Assembly: GCF_017745215.1 (NCBI RefSeq)
Contig: NZ_JAGHZV010000004.1
Coordinates: 162,931 to 226,930 of the forward strand
Direction of reading: 5' to 3'
Origin: Sphingomonas sp.
GTDB taxonomy: Bacteria > Pseudomonadota > Alphaproteobacteria > Sphingomonadales > Sphingomonadaceae
DNA length: 64,000 bases
The translations under genes were made by a program, and so were the position numbers. The notes beneath the pieces are model-generated. The model was not told the origin of the DNA and ran no database searches. It worked only from the letters and a program-made list of their open reading frames with translations. Numbering within the stretch: the first letter of the stretch is position 1; the number at the start of each line of letters is the position of its first letter. Positions 52,407 through 61,394 of the stretch are shown here, one piece after another.

Positions 52407-52674
52407 GACCATACTCCTCAACACCGTCCTCCTGATCGAGAACGACGTTGGAGAGACGGGCGGCGGAGCGGCTGTCAGGGCCGCCGGAGCGAAAGCGGAG
52501 GCGCCGCGAAGCGGACGCGGGGGGAGCCGATTTTGTTGCGCCGGGGCCAACAACGCGCGCGCGAAGCGCGCTCCATTTCGCAGCAAAATTGGGGGGCACC
52601 CGCGGGCCTTGATAGCCGCTCCGCCGTCCGTCATGCTTGGACGAACGAGACGAGCCCCCTCCCACCTCTGCGGC

Positions 52675-53301
52675 TCAGGGGACATCGCGGCGGATCGCAA
52701 ACAGGGGCGGTCGCGGCGTCGCTTCGGCAGCAGGTTCTGCGGCAATCGTGACGCTTGCGCGCATCGCGAACAGCGGATCGATGGGGGGCGGTTCGATCCC
52801 CTTCGGTGCTGACCTTGCGGCCGGCCGCGCTTCCGGGGCTTGCCCGGTGACCTGCGCCAGATAGGCGATCGTCTCCGGCGGAAGCCGCGCTTCGCCCCGC
52901 AGATAGGCGGCGTAGCGGCCGGGCCCGGCATTGTAGGCGGCGAACAGGCCGGGATAGCCGAACCGGTCGTACATCAGCCGGATATAGGCGGTCCCGGCGA
53001 GGATGTTGTCACGCGGATCGTCGGGATTGGCGCCGAGACCGAGCCGCGCGCGCATGTCGGCCCAGGTCCCCGGCATCAGCTGCATCAGGCCGATCGCGCC
53101 CTTGGCCGACCGGATCGGGCGTCCGCCGCGCGTGGTGCGGCCGCCGCTTTCGGCGCGCATCACTCGCGCGATCCACTCCGACGGAACGCCGAAGCGGAGC
53201 GACGCCTCGGCGATGAAGCCGCGCCACTGGTCGACGGGATCGGCCGCGACCGGCAAGGTGGCGACCGGCGCGAGCGCGACGAACAGGCTCAGCGCGCCCA
53301 T
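52675..53301 (-). CDS. Lytic transglycosylase (conjugation, VirB1-like)
   Basis: 208 residues. A signal peptide (~1-20, ending PVAA) precedes the SLT domain: VMRAESGGRTT with catalytic Glu51, GLMQLMPGTWADM and AAYNAGPGRYAAY. It opens the peptidoglycan for the transfer channel. The C-terminus is Pro/Ala-rich. Start 53301 overlaps the peptidase gene by 13 bases. Confidence 0.92.
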   Translation of the reverse strand: MGALSLFVALAPVATLPVAADPVDQWRGFIAEASLRFGVPSEWIARVMRAESGGRTTRGGRPIRSAKGAIGLMQLMPGTWADMRARLGLGANPDDPRDNILAGTAYIRLMYDRFGYPGLFAAYNAGPGRYAAYLRGEARLPPETIAYLAQVTGQAPEARPAARSAPKGIEPPPIDPLFAMRASVTIAAEPAAEATPRPPLFAIRRDVP

Positions 53302-53873
53302 AGCAGCCGTGCCTTGCCGAGGATGTCGGCGCGCTCGCTGACGCCGAAATAGCGCCCGTCGAACGAGTCCGGGCTCGATTCGACAAGCAGGAACCGCTGG
53401 CCCTCGCGCAGGCGCACACAGCCTTCCCACCAGGGAAGCGGGCGGCCCTCCCGATCGGCGGTGCGGCGGGTGACAGAGGGGCTACCGTTGATGAAGATGC
53501 GTGCACCCAGCGCGCAGACTTCGTCGCCGGGCATGGCGACGACGCGCTTCACTAGCGGCACGTTCGAGGGCAGGTAGCGGCGCGCAGCGGCGAGCCGGCG
53601 AGCCCTGTTCGGCGGCCATGCGATCACCAGCTCGCCGGTCGCCGCCGATGCGCCGGGCGACACCGAATAGAGCCCGATCGCCATGCTCGGGCTGGCATTC
53701 CAGACCAGCCGCGGGGTCGGCGGCGCGACTGCGGTCGCGAGCGCGCACAGCGCCGGAACCGCGACGAGGGCCGCGCGGCGGCGCAGCCGGCTGCGCGACG
53801 CGCGGGCGCTGCGCAGCGCCTCGCCCCAGGCGAACAGCGGCCCGTCGGACCCGCGCGCGTCACCGCTTCGCAT
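53289..53873 (-). CDS. traF: S26-family signal peptidase, TraF-like
   Basis: 194 residues with one N-terminal membrane helix (~33-50). The catalytic Ser sits in ASPSMAIGLY (Ser63), and the Lys in LVKRVVAMPGDEV (Lys109). TraF-type peptidases process or cyclise the TrbC pilin. It overlaps both neighbours (HTH gene by 14, transglycosylase by 13 bases), a tightly coupled set. Confidence 0.9.
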   Translation of the reverse strand: MRSGDARGSDGPLFAWGEALRSARASRSRLRRRAALVAVPALCALATAVAPPTPRLVWNASPSMAIGLYSVSPGASAATGELVIAWPPNRARRLAAARRYLPSNVPLVKRVVAMPGDEVCALGARIFINGSPSVTRRTADREGRPLPWWEGCVRLREGQRFLLVESSPDSFDGRYFGVSERADILGKARLLWAR

Positions 53874-54099
53874 GGCGCACCTCGCGGGCCGAATGCTCGC
53901 GCGACCAGTTGTCGAGGTCGTCGATATGATATTGGACGTAGCGGCTGTGGCGCCGAAACACCGGACCCTTGCCGCTGGTGCGCAGCTTCCTGAGCAGCCG
54001 CGCCGATAGCGCCAGATAGGCCGCGGCCTGGTCGGTGGTGAGGAAAGGCGTGCCGCGCCGCGCCCGTGCGGCGCGCTCGATCGTATCGTCGTCGTCCAT
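53860..54099 (-). CDS. Helix-turn-helix DNA-binding protein (MerR/excisionase-like)
   Basis: 79 residues: LTTDQAAAYLALSARLLRKL is a MerR/excisionase-type helix-turn-helix, followed by wing GKGPVFRRHSRYVQYHIDDL. Acidic N-terminus. It overlaps the traF gene by 14 bases. Likely a regulator of the transfer or excision genes. Confidence 0.8.
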   Translation of the reverse strand: MDDDDTIERAARARRGTPFLTTDQAAAYLALSARLLRKLRTSGKGPVFRRHSRYVQYHIDDLDNWSREHSAREVRHAKR

Positions 54100-54251
54100 G
54101 GGATCGTTCCGGTTCGCCGAGCGGCGGGATGCCGTCCGGTTCCGCGGGCGATGCCGCGCCGGCCCGTGAGCCGGCAGGATCGAAAACGAAGACCTCCGAA
54201 TTCGATCCGGCTTGGCCCCGCGCCGCGGTGGGCGCGGGGCCTCGCGCCGGC

Positions 54252-54575
54252 TCAGTCGGCCGGGTTCCAGATCAGCGCGAACACATCGTCGTCGTCCTGG
54301 CCCGCCGCACGGCCGAGGTTGGCGTAGAGCCGGCGAGGTCCGAACTCGGGCGCGGCGAGGCTCAGCGACACATAGTCCTTGCCCGAAGTCTCGCCGTGGC
54401 GGACCCAGCCCGCGCCGATCTCGACGCCGCCGGCGACGACGCGGTAGTCCGGCTGCACCTCGCTGGTCTTGCCGCGGTTGGGGCTGATCTCGATCTCGGC
54501 GCGGATCGACAGCGTCCTGAGCTGGCCCTTGAAGCCGCCGTTGGCGGTGCGGGAAACGGTTCCGATCGAAGGCAT
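54252..54575 (-). CDS. DUF736 family protein
   Basis: 107 residues, IGTVSRTANGGFKGQLRTLS then a beta-rich body with PDYRVVAGGVEIGAGW and DYVSLSLAAPEFGPRRL. DUF736 proteins recur in alphaproteobacterial conjugative elements next to the relaxase and TraF genes; their role is unknown. Separated from the HTH gene by 152 bases. Confidence 0.85.
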   Translation of the reverse strand: MPSIGTVSRTANGGFKGQLRTLSIRAEIEISPNRGKTSEVQPDYRVVAGGVEIGAGWVRHGETSGKDYVSLSLAAPEFGPRRLYANLGRAAGQDDDDVFALIWNPAD

Positions 54576-55117
54576 TGAAGGTCTCCTGATTGCTCGCCCA
54601 CGACCCTTTCGCGTGCGACGGGCGACCAAAAGGAGCGGCGCAGCGGGACGCGCGAACCGTCAGGCCGAAGCGTGAGCGGAGGACCGGAGCGGCGGGCTCA
54701 TTTGCAGCGAAGCGGCCGCGAGGAGCCGGCCTTGGCCGGCGGGGAAATGAGTTCGCCCGCGATGGTTTCGCGCGGTCCGAGCCCGCTCCAGGTCGACGGA
54801 CGACGCTGCGGAATGGGTACGCCGGCACGCACGGGAGACCCGTATCCGGCACGAACCGCCTCATCGCGCCGGGCGGAGTACAAGGCCGATGCACTCGACG
54901 AGGGTCCGCGCATTAAGGGAGCGACCAACCGCTACTCGGCAGATCGGATCCGTATTTTCGGCGGCGGCAGGAGATCTCGCCGGCATTTGCCGACGCCAGC
55001 GACGCTCGACGGCTCTCGTTCATGTTGACTCGCGTCCAGCACCGCTCGTCACCAGCCTCTTGCGCGATCACGTGGTCCGCTTAGCCTGAATCGAGTTCGA
55101 AAGAGCTGGAAGGGAAC
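54576..55117. other. Intergenic stretch, no gene recognised
   Basis: 542 bases upstream of the DUF736 gene and of a divergent plus-strand gene. Open frames exist in several phases but have repetitive Arg/Gly/Pro composition. GAAGGGAAC just before 55118 serves the next gene. Otherwise nothing is seen. Confidence 0.4.
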
Positions 55118-55684
55118 ATGAGCGAAGCCCACGCGCCACAAGTCGAGGATCGCGTGACCCATCGTCACTGGGAGCTAGACCTATCGCTCGCGGGTAAGGT
55201 CAAGCCCCCCAAAAAGCGGCGCTACAAAGCCAGGAGGCAGCAGATCGTGCGTTTCCTCGGCCAGGACGGCTCGATCGAGCGCTTCGCAATCCGAATGACG
55301 ATTCCCTATCCGGGATACGAGGCTTTCAACCCTCCGAGTCAGGCGCAGTACAGTGCCGTGATGGATTACTTTCAGGAGTGCTGCGAGACGCCGTTTCAAG
55401 CGAGTACGATGCTCAGCGCCAGAGACTACGCCGAAGCCGTCGCCGATCGCTTTTCCTTCACCGCACCAAGAAGACGCCTAATAGCGTTGAGTACCGCGGC
55501 ATTCATCCTCTCCGATCGCGAGGTGAGAGCGCTCGTAAGGTCGCTGAACATAGCGACCCGATCAGGCAAATATTCTGGTCCCGCTCGCCGCAGCGCGCAT
55601 GTCGGATGTTACAAGCGAGTCACCGGATTTGCCTCCAAACTGATCGACGACATGCGAGGCGAGGGAAGCGAGATATTCGGATAA
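55118..55684 (+). CDS. Unknown protein, reversed against the ICE core
   Basis: 188 residues, rather basic: KVKPPKKRRYKARRQQIVRF near the N-terminus, then IRMTIPYPGYEAFNPPSQAQ and a helical C-terminus. Ribosome-site-like GGAAGGG precedes ATG. It runs opposite to every neighbour and has lower GC than they do, so it may be a late acquisition. No family was recognised; the basic N-terminus suggests nucleic-acid contact. Confidence 0.5.
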   Translation: MSEAHAPQVEDRVTHRHWELDLSLAGKVKPPKKRRYKARRQQIVRFLGQDGSIERFAIRMTIPYPGYEAFNPPSQAQYSAVMDYFQECCETPFQASTMLSARDYAEAVADRFSFTAPRRRLIALSTAAFILSDREVRALVRSLNIATRSGKYSGPARRSAHVGCYKRVTGFASKLIDDMRGEGSEIFG

Positions 55685-55793
55685 ACCCGAAATAGCCGCG
55701 CGCCGCAGCCCGGAGGGCGGCGGCGCGCGGCCGAATTTTGACCCATTTTCGAGCAGGAAACGGGCGGCAGGACGCGCCGCCGCCCGTCCGTCT

Positions 55794-57659
55794 TCATGCC
55801 GCGAGCGGCACCGCCTCAGGCTCCGGCTGCGCGGCCGGCTCCGCTTCCGGATCCGGCTCGGGAAGCGCGCCCGCGCCCGGCGACGCCGGGTCCGGCTCGT
55901 CGTCGGCGGTGAGCGCGGCGACCACCAGCGCGCGCGCCTTGACGCTGCCGACGCCGCCGCGCGTGGTATAGGCGTCGGGCGGGAATGCCATCCACTTCGG
56001 CACCCATCCCTCGACCTTGGCGCGCCCGCCCGTGCCGTCGAGGCAGTCGCGGATGATGCGCTTCATCGTCGCGCCCTTCTCCTTGGCGTTGGCGTCGGCG
56101 ACGCTCTTACCAGCGACCTCGGCGACGAGCATGGCGAGCACTTCCTTGTCGCGGACCTGCTCGAAAAAGGCGTCGTCGGCCTGCCACCAGTCCGCCATGC
56201 GCACGCCGATCTCGGCACCGACCGCCTCGACCGCAGCGCTTCCGGCGGCGAGGCTCTCGCCGATCACGATGGCGATCACGTCGAGCAGCTCGGCGTCGCC
56301 GAGCGCGAGCAGCCGCAGGAACACGCCGACGATGCCATAGGGATCGCCATTGCCGCCGACCACGGTCGGCTCCTCGGGATCGAAGCCGAGCAGCCCCAGC
56401 ACCGCGCGGCGGCGCTCGTCGAACACCGTCTCGCCGCGACAGGTTTCGACGCTCTCGCGGACCGCATCGTTCGGTGCCGACTGCGGCTCGGGGCGCACGC
56501 TCCACAGGTGCGAGCCGGTGATCGCGTGCGCCACCATCAGCCGCAGCGCGACCTGCGGGTGGCCGGTCAGCGCGGCGCGGACGGCGGCGTGGCGGTGCAG
56601 GTCGATATAGCCCTGCATCGCGCTGGTGACCTCGGGCCGCTGCGGCTTGGTGGCAGGCGCGGCGGTGTCTCCGCCGTTCTCGCCGTCGCGTCGCCGCGCG
56701 CGCTGCGCCTCCCTGCCGGTCAGATAGCCCTCGTGGAAGGTGACCTCGCCGCGCGGGGACACGACGATATAGACGCGCCCGCCCTTGCGCTTGGTCGCCT
56801 TCTCATACTCCCACGAATGGAAGTGCGCGTCGGGTCCGACCACCACCGCGTCGCTCCATCCCGCTTCGAGATAGGCGGCGCGGCGCGCCTCGACCGCTTC
56901 GTTCTGCGCGGTCCAGAATGCGCCCACGTCCGCGAAATAGCGGTCCTCGCCGAACAGGTCGGCGACGGTGGCGATCCCGCTCGCCTCCACGTCGAATAGC
57001 GCGTTGCCGACCGGCACCGACGCGCCGCCGAACAGCCACGCCTTGAGCTGGTGGCCGGTCGGGCAATAGGCCGATTCGTCGTCGTAGAGCGCGAGCCACT
57101 CCTTCTGCCGGGCCTTGCTGGCGAGCGTCAGCTGGCGGACGGTCGCGGCATCGATCTGCTCGCGGCGATAGAGGTCGCGGATGCGCGGCAAGAGGTTGCC
57201 GAGCGCGAGCACACGCTTGATCGTCAGCTCGGGAAGCCCGAACGTCGCGACCAGCTCGGCGAGGCTGCGCCCCTCCTTCACCAGCCGGGTGAACGTCTCC
57301 CACTGCGTCACTTCGTCGGGGTCGAGGCGGGCGAGGTTCTCGATCAGCGAGGCCTCGACCGCATCGGCGTCGTCGCCGCCTTCGAGGATCGCGCACGGCA
57401 GCGGCTCGGCGTCGGGCGGGCTGGCAGGCTTGGCGGCGCGGCGTTCCTCGGCGACGATCCGCGCGGCGTGGAAGCGCCGCGCCCCGCCGACGATCTCGAA
57501 CACGCCGGGCTCGCAATTGGGCCGCACGATCAGCGGCTGGATGACGCCGCGCGTGCGCACGGTCGGCAGGATGTCCGACACGTCCGGGGCCTTCTTCGCA
57601 TAGCGCATGTTGGCCTTGCTGACGGTCAGCTTGTCCAAGGGAATGAATTCGAGTTTCAT
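55794..57659 (-). CDS. Large ParB/Spo0J-like protein of the ICE
   Basis: 621 residues. The ParB N-terminal nuclease-like fold is present: PLDKLTVSKANMRYAKK, VRTRGVIQPLIVRPN, the ParB box GGARRFHAARIV (58-69), then IENLARLDPDEVTQWETF. A ParB helix-turn-helix is suggested at SLAELVATFGLPELTIKRVL. The C-terminal ~350 residues are ICE-specific and end in a low-complexity Pro/Glu/Ala tail. AGGAG lies seven bases before ATG. Large ParB-like proteins of this kind sit near ArdC and DUF2958 in ICEs; partition or regulatory function is inferred. Confidence 0.88.
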   Translation of the reverse strand: MKLEFIPLDKLTVSKANMRYAKKAPDVSDILPTVRTRGVIQPLIVRPNCEPGVFEIVGGARRFHAARIVAEERRAAKPASPPDAEPLPCAILEGGDDADAVEASLIENLARLDPDEVTQWETFTRLVKEGRSLAELVATFGLPELTIKRVLALGNLLPRIRDLYRREQIDAATVRQLTLASKARQKEWLALYDDESAYCPTGHQLKAWLFGGASVPVGNALFDVEASGIATVADLFGEDRYFADVGAFWTAQNEAVEARRAAYLEAGWSDAVVVGPDAHFHSWEYEKATKRKGGRVYIVVSPRGEVTFHEGYLTGREAQRARRRDGENGGDTAAPATKPQRPEVTSAMQGYIDLHRHAAVRAALTGHPQVALRLMVAHAITGSHLWSVRPEPQSAPNDAVRESVETCRGETVFDERRRAVLGLLGFDPEEPTVVGGNGDPYGIVGVFLRLLALGDAELLDVIAIVIGESLAAGSAAVEAVGAEIGVRMADWWQADDAFFEQVRDKEVLAMLVAEVAGKSVADANAKEKGATMKRIIRDCLDGTGGRAKVEGWVPKWMAFPPDAYTTRGGVGSVKARALVVAALTADDEPDPASPGAGALPEPDPEAEPAAQPEPEAVPLAA

Positions 57660-57752
57660 GGCACTGCTCCTGATTGGAGTGCCGGTCCCGTCGCGCTTGC
57701 AGGTGAGGCGGGACCGGCTTCGTTGCGGCGAGACGCGCCGCGCGTCAGGGAA

Positions 57753-57777
57753 CCCATCAAAGTAGTACTTTGATGGG
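57753..57777. repeat. Perfect 12-1-12 palindrome between DUF2958 and parB-like genes
   Basis: CCCATCAAAGTA - G - TACTTTGATGGG, arms fully complementary. It sits 4 bases below the DUF2958 stop codon, upstream of the ParB-like start, in an otherwise GC-rich gap. No T-run follows on either strand, so it is not a clear intrinsic terminator; a protein-binding site (e.g. for the ParB-like protein) or RNA hairpin is possible. Confidence 0.6.
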
Positions 57778-57781
57778 ACCC

Positions 57782-58189
57782 TCAGCCGTCCCCCTCAGGG
57801 TCCGGAAGCGGGTCGGAGAGGATCGCGCCGCGCGTGCGCGCGAGCCGCTCGGCGAGCAGGATCGAACCGGCGAGGCGCGCCGACCTGGCCCAGACCGACA
57901 GCGGCACGTCGCTCGCGAACAGCAGGTCGCGCTCGATGCCGAGCCCGAACGGCAGGCGCACCGCCGCCAGTTCGGACAGGCTGAACGTGCCCAGCTCGGG
58001 GCAACCGAAGCCCAAGTCGGCGAGCCCAAACAGCGTGTCGCCATCGGGATGAAGCTCGGTCGCAAGCCATGTCGCGGGACCAAGCGGATTGAAAAATTTG
58101 ACCAGCGGCGCAGGGTCGTGGCCGGGGTGGTCGGGGGCGTCGCCGTTGCGGCGCAGCGCCGCGCGCAGCTCGGGGGTGAGCAGGTTCAT
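57782..58189 (-). CDS. DUF2958 family protein
   Basis: 135 residues with the family pattern: LLTPELRAALRRNG, PLVKFFNPLGPATWLATELHP split in two, GLADLGFGCPELGTFSL and GLGIERDLLFASDVPLS. The family is found in conjugative elements beside ArdC; its function is unknown, an anti-restriction or regulatory role is often suspected. Overlaps the next gene upstream by 4 bases (ATGA). Confidence 0.88.
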   Translation of the reverse strand: MNLLTPELRAALRRNGDAPDHPGHDPAPLVKFFNPLGPATWLATELHPDGDTLFGLADLGFGCPELGTFSLSELAAVRLPFGLGIERDLLFASDVPLSVWARSARLAGSILLAERLARTRGAILSDPLPDPEGDG

Positions 58190-58482
58190 CGGTCGGACTC
58201 CTTGGGGAAGGTGGGGGAGGAAGGCCGGTCGGGCGGCGCGGCGGGCGTCGGCGCGGGCCGGGGCGTGAACAGCTCGAGCTGGTTGCGCGCGGCGAGGTCG
58301 AACAGGCCGAGGTCGCACGCGCGCTGCGGCTTCTTGGGGCCAAGCGGCTGCGCGGCGCGCAACGCCAGCCGGTCGGCCTGCGTGATCGGCGCGACGCCGG
58401 GAACGAGGCTCTGGACGCCGATCGGTGTCGCCTCGGCGTCGAAGCGGGCTGGCGCGGACGCGACGGGAGCGGGCGTGCTCAT
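58186..58482 (-). CDS. Small conserved ICE protein (98 residues)
   Basis: Pro/Ala-rich ends flank the central RLALRAAQPLGPKKPQRACD and FDLAARNQLELFTP. No domain was recognised. It overlaps DUF2958 and ardC by 4 bases each, so it is translated with them as part of an anti-restriction/maintenance unit. Confidence 0.65.
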   Translation of the reverse strand: MSTPAPVASAPARFDAEATPIGVQSLVPGVAPITQADRLALRAAQPLGPKKPQRACDLGLFDLAARNQLELFTPRPAPTPAAPPDRPSSPTFPKESDR

Positions 58483-59495
58483 GCCGCCCGCTCCCGCGCT
58501 GCGTCCTGCGCTTGCGTGTGGCGCGCGAGCAGCCAGTCGGCGGCCTTGGTCGCGGCGCTCGCGGCGCGGAAGATCGCGCGATTGTCCTCGCGCAGCACGT
58601 CGAGCCAGCTCGCGATATAGTCGGCGTGGCGCACGGTCGGCGCGATGCCGAGCGCCGCGCACAGGAACGCCGAGCCCATCTCGGCGACCAGCTCCTCGCG
58701 CGCATAGGGCTTGCTGCCGAAGCAGCCCGACTGGTCGCGATTCAGCCGGGCCGGATGCCCGGTCGCGTGGGTCAGCTCGTGCAGGCAGGTCCGGTAATAG
58801 TCGACCTGCTCGAAGAAGGCGGGCTGTGGCGGGACCTGCACATAGTCGGAACCGGGCGCGTAGAAGGCGCGGTTGCCGCCGATCCGCACCTCGACGCCAC
58901 TCGCGGCGATGCAGGCTTCTGCGACAGGGACGATCTCGCGCTCGGGAAGCGGCACTGGGTCCGGGGCGAGCCCTTCGCGCAGGCCTTCGCACTGCGCCAC
59001 GTTGAACACAGTGAAACGCTTGAGGAACGGGATCGCGCGGCTCCGCTCGTCACCGGACGCGGCGGGCTCGCCGCCTTCGCGTCCCTCGCCGCCCGCGCCT
59101 TCGATCCCACCCCCTCTGCCGGTCTTGCCCGCCTCGCGCGGGATGAAGCGGTTGGCATAGACGACGCTGGTGCCGTGCTCGCCCTTGCGCACGCAGCCGC
59201 CCGCCTCCTGCGCCTGCCGGAAGGTGAGCCAGCTCTGCGACGGATAGCCATGGCGGATGACCGCGCCCCACAGGATCAGGACGTTGACCCCGCTATAGGG
59301 GCGGCGGCTGAGCGCGTTGCGCGGCAGCCCGGGACCGGGGCCAGCCGCGCCCCACGGCTGCACCCATGGCAGCCGCCCGGCTTCGAGTTCGGCGATGATG
59401 CGGTCGGTGACTTCGTCGTACAGGCTGACGCGGCCGGCGCCACGCGCCGGGGTCCGGCGGCCGGTCTTGGCGGAACGCTGGTGGGGAGAATGCAC
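58479..59495 (-). CDS. ardC: ArdC-like antirestriction protein
   Basis: 338 residues. The N-terminal ssDNA-binding ArdC domain (LYDEVTDRIIAELEAGRLPW, NALSRRPYSGVNVLILW, GEHGTSVVYANRF) is followed by the zincin with CLHELTHATGH (His239, Glu240, His243). ArdC shields incoming single-stranded DNA from host restriction. The GTG start at 59495 has a near-consensus AAGGAGG six bases upstream, stronger than that of its neighbours and so suited to early expression. A Gly-rich insert stands near 125-150. Confidence 0.92.
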   Translation of the reverse strand: MHSPHQRSAKTGRRTPARGAGRVSLYDEVTDRIIAELEAGRLPWVQPWGAAGPGPGLPRNALSRRPYSGVNVLILWGAVIRHGYPSQSWLTFRQAQEAGGCVRKGEHGTSVVYANRFIPREAGKTGRGGGIEGAGGEGREGGEPAASGDERSRAIPFLKRFTVFNVAQCEGLREGLAPDPVPLPEREIVPVAEACIAASGVEVRIGGNRAFYAPGSDYVQVPPQPAFFEQVDYYRTCLHELTHATGHPARLNRDQSGCFGSKPYAREELVAEMGSAFLCAALGIAPTVRHADYIASWLDVLREDNRAIFRAASAATKAADWLLARHTQAQDAARERAA

Positions 59496-60270
59496 GGCTC
59501 GCCTCCTTGCGCCACCCGAAAAAGCCCATGGCCCTCCCGGAAAGCGGGGGCGGGCGGCGAGAAGCGACCGGAGAGGCCCGCACGAGCGGGCGGCGGCACC
59601 GAAGGGCGGAACGCAAGTGGAGCACCCCGGAGCGAAGCGGAGGGGTTGCCGCCGGCCGCGGCGGGCCTAGCAGGGAGCGCCGCCCGTCCCCGCTTGCCGG
59701 GAGCGGCCTCCAGCAACGCCGCCGCGCGCACGCGCGGCGTCCGTCAGGCCGGTGCCGTCAGGCGCCGGCCCAAGCGCCAGCGATCGTCACCGAAGGCCGA
59801 GACCGGCACGGGCTCGGCAGAGCCGGGCTCTGCCCGGCGGCGTAGAGCGCGGTCGCCCGGACGGCGAACGGCGATCAAACAAAAGGGAGCACTCTTGCGA
59901 GCGGCGCGGCGCAGCGGCGTGCGCGCGGGCCTGGGGGCTAGCCGCCGTTGCGCCGCAAGCCAGGCGAGCAAGTGTGCGACGCGGGCCTACGACAAACGCG
60001 CGAACCCTGGCGGCATGCGCAGCATGTCCGCCAGCGTGCGCACCGCTTGCCCGCGTCCATCTGCCGTTGCCGCCGAGCGGGCGAGGTGTCAGAGGATAGT
60101 TGAAAATGGCCGGAGGTGCGAAAACACCGGACGAACGACCGCCTCGACCGTTTTGCCAAATTTCTGACCAGCCCACGACTCGCATCGGTAGCTGCGTCGC
60201 CGACGATGTCCCATCCCGTACAAGTCGATGGCCCGGCTAACGTACGCGATTGCGTCTGTGCTCGGGGGTG
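59496..60270. other. Intergenic stretch, no gene recognised
   Basis: 775 bases between ardC and the low-GC right-edge genes. It contains the ardC leader with the AAGGAGG site and a GC step down toward 60270. Frames in it are Arg/Pro/Gly-rich noise. TTTTGCCAAATTTCTGACC near 60150 is AT-rich. No RNA gene, CRISPR or clear terminator. Confidence 0.4.
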
Positions 60271-61392
60271 TTAGGCGAATTCGCGACTGAGGAAGTCGTT
60301 GGTGCCCCGCATGGCACGATGCGAACGCGCGTGTGAGCGGGACGCCTCAGTGCGGTCCTCAGCCTGCCCAGCATGATGCCCGCAATTCTTTGCGGGGTCG
60401 GCTACGGTGTCGATCTCGCACAGTTCCCGCTTAGTCGCGTAACGATGGAAAGCATGACCGAAATTCCAAGCCTTGAACCGAAGCAAGCTTTCCGTTTCGG
60501 AGCCTCCAACGCACAGGCGCTCGAAACCTAGTGCTCTCGCGGTGTGCATGGCTTCAAGAAAGCAAAACTGGGCTCCGCCTCTCAGATTGTGATCGGCCAA
60601 ATGGACATAAAGCGCAGCCATATCGCCGGTCACCGCTCCGCCGACAGAAAGGCCCACCATCTTGCCGGCGACCTCCATAACCCGACCGAAATGCTCCGCG
60701 CGAGCAAGGCGAAGACGCTCCAGAAAGCGCACGACCGGCGCAATCGCGCGGTCGCCCTTATGTGCCCCATGGTCATCCATCTCGCCCGCAATGCGCTCAG
60801 CAAAGGCGCAAGCCGCGGCGAAGTCGGTATCTATGTCGTAATCGCGAACTATGGGCTCGCCGTTTCCACGAACGAACCGGCGGGCTTGATAGCGCCAATT
60901 TGAGAATTCTGCCGACGGAAAGCTCTGAGGCAGGTCGCGCGGCAGGACCGCTTCCGGCAAGACTGCGCGGAGATCCCATTCGATCTGCGGAAATCGATCC
61001 TCGAACTCGACCGGCGTATTGGGACCGCATACCAGATCGGCAACGGCGCTCACTTGCTCGGCTACGGTAACTGAACGTTCTATCGGAACGTGGCGAAGCG
61101 TATCGAGGCGGATGCCTTGCACTTCCATGAGCTTCACCAACTCGGCGAAGAACGCTGGGAGGTCGGCTCCGAAGGGTGCGAACGCGACCGCGTGCCGCAG
61201 CTTATCGTCCCTGCTCACGCTGACGCTTACCAGACAGTCGCCGTCTGCTGAGGACGCGTGGAGAAGTTCGTCGCCTACGAAAAACAGCGTATAAAGAGCG
61301 CCGAATTCATAATGAGGCGCGTGGGCAGCTCGCTCCCTTGCGAGGCCTTCAGCGAGAGCGCTGTACTTGATGTGGTCAACCCGCATTCCCAT
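60271..61392 (-). CDS. GNAT-like acyltransferase, DUF2156-related
   Basis: 373 residues. The C-terminal half (~240-335) resembles the GNAT fold of DUF2156/LPG-synthase proteins: GGAQFCFLEAMHTARALGFE, CVGGSETESLLRFKAWNFG. An N-terminal partner GNAT-like domain precedes it. Such enzymes transfer acyl or aminoacyl groups to lipids or small molecules. It starts 2 bases after the ABC ATPase gene and is therefore in the same operon, so it may modify the transported compound. Lower GC than the ICE core. Confidence 0.6.
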   Translation of the reverse strand: MGMRVDHIKYSALAEGLARERAAHAPHYEFGALYTLFFVGDELLHASSADGDCLVSVSVSRDDKLRHAVAFAPFGADLPAFFAELVKLMEVQGIRLDTLRHVPIERSVTVAEQVSAVADLVCGPNTPVEFEDRFPQIEWDLRAVLPEAVLPRDLPQSFPSAEFSNWRYQARRFVRGNGEPIVRDYDIDTDFAAACAFAERIAGEMDDHGAHKGDRAIAPVVRFLERLRLARAEHFGRVMEVAGKMVGLSVGGAVTGDMAALYVHLADHNLRGGAQFCFLEAMHTARALGFERLCVGGSETESLLRFKAWNFGHAFHRYATKRELCEIDTVADPAKNCGHHAGQAEDRTEASRSHARSHRAMRGTNDFLSREFA

Positions 61393-61394
61393 GG

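Noticed and set aside
52407..52674. Possible small gene between the 118-residue gene and the transglycosylase
   Set aside because: Frames on both strands lack ribosome sites and have repetitive composition; treated as non-coding.
57753..57777. Palindrome read as an intrinsic terminator
   Set aside because: No T-run follows on either strand; kept as a repeat of unknown role.
60298..60305. TGGTGCCC resembling the complement of the tRNA end as a possible attR
   Set aside because: Only 8 bases match and the orientation is inverted relative to the tRNA, whereas attR needs a direct repeat.
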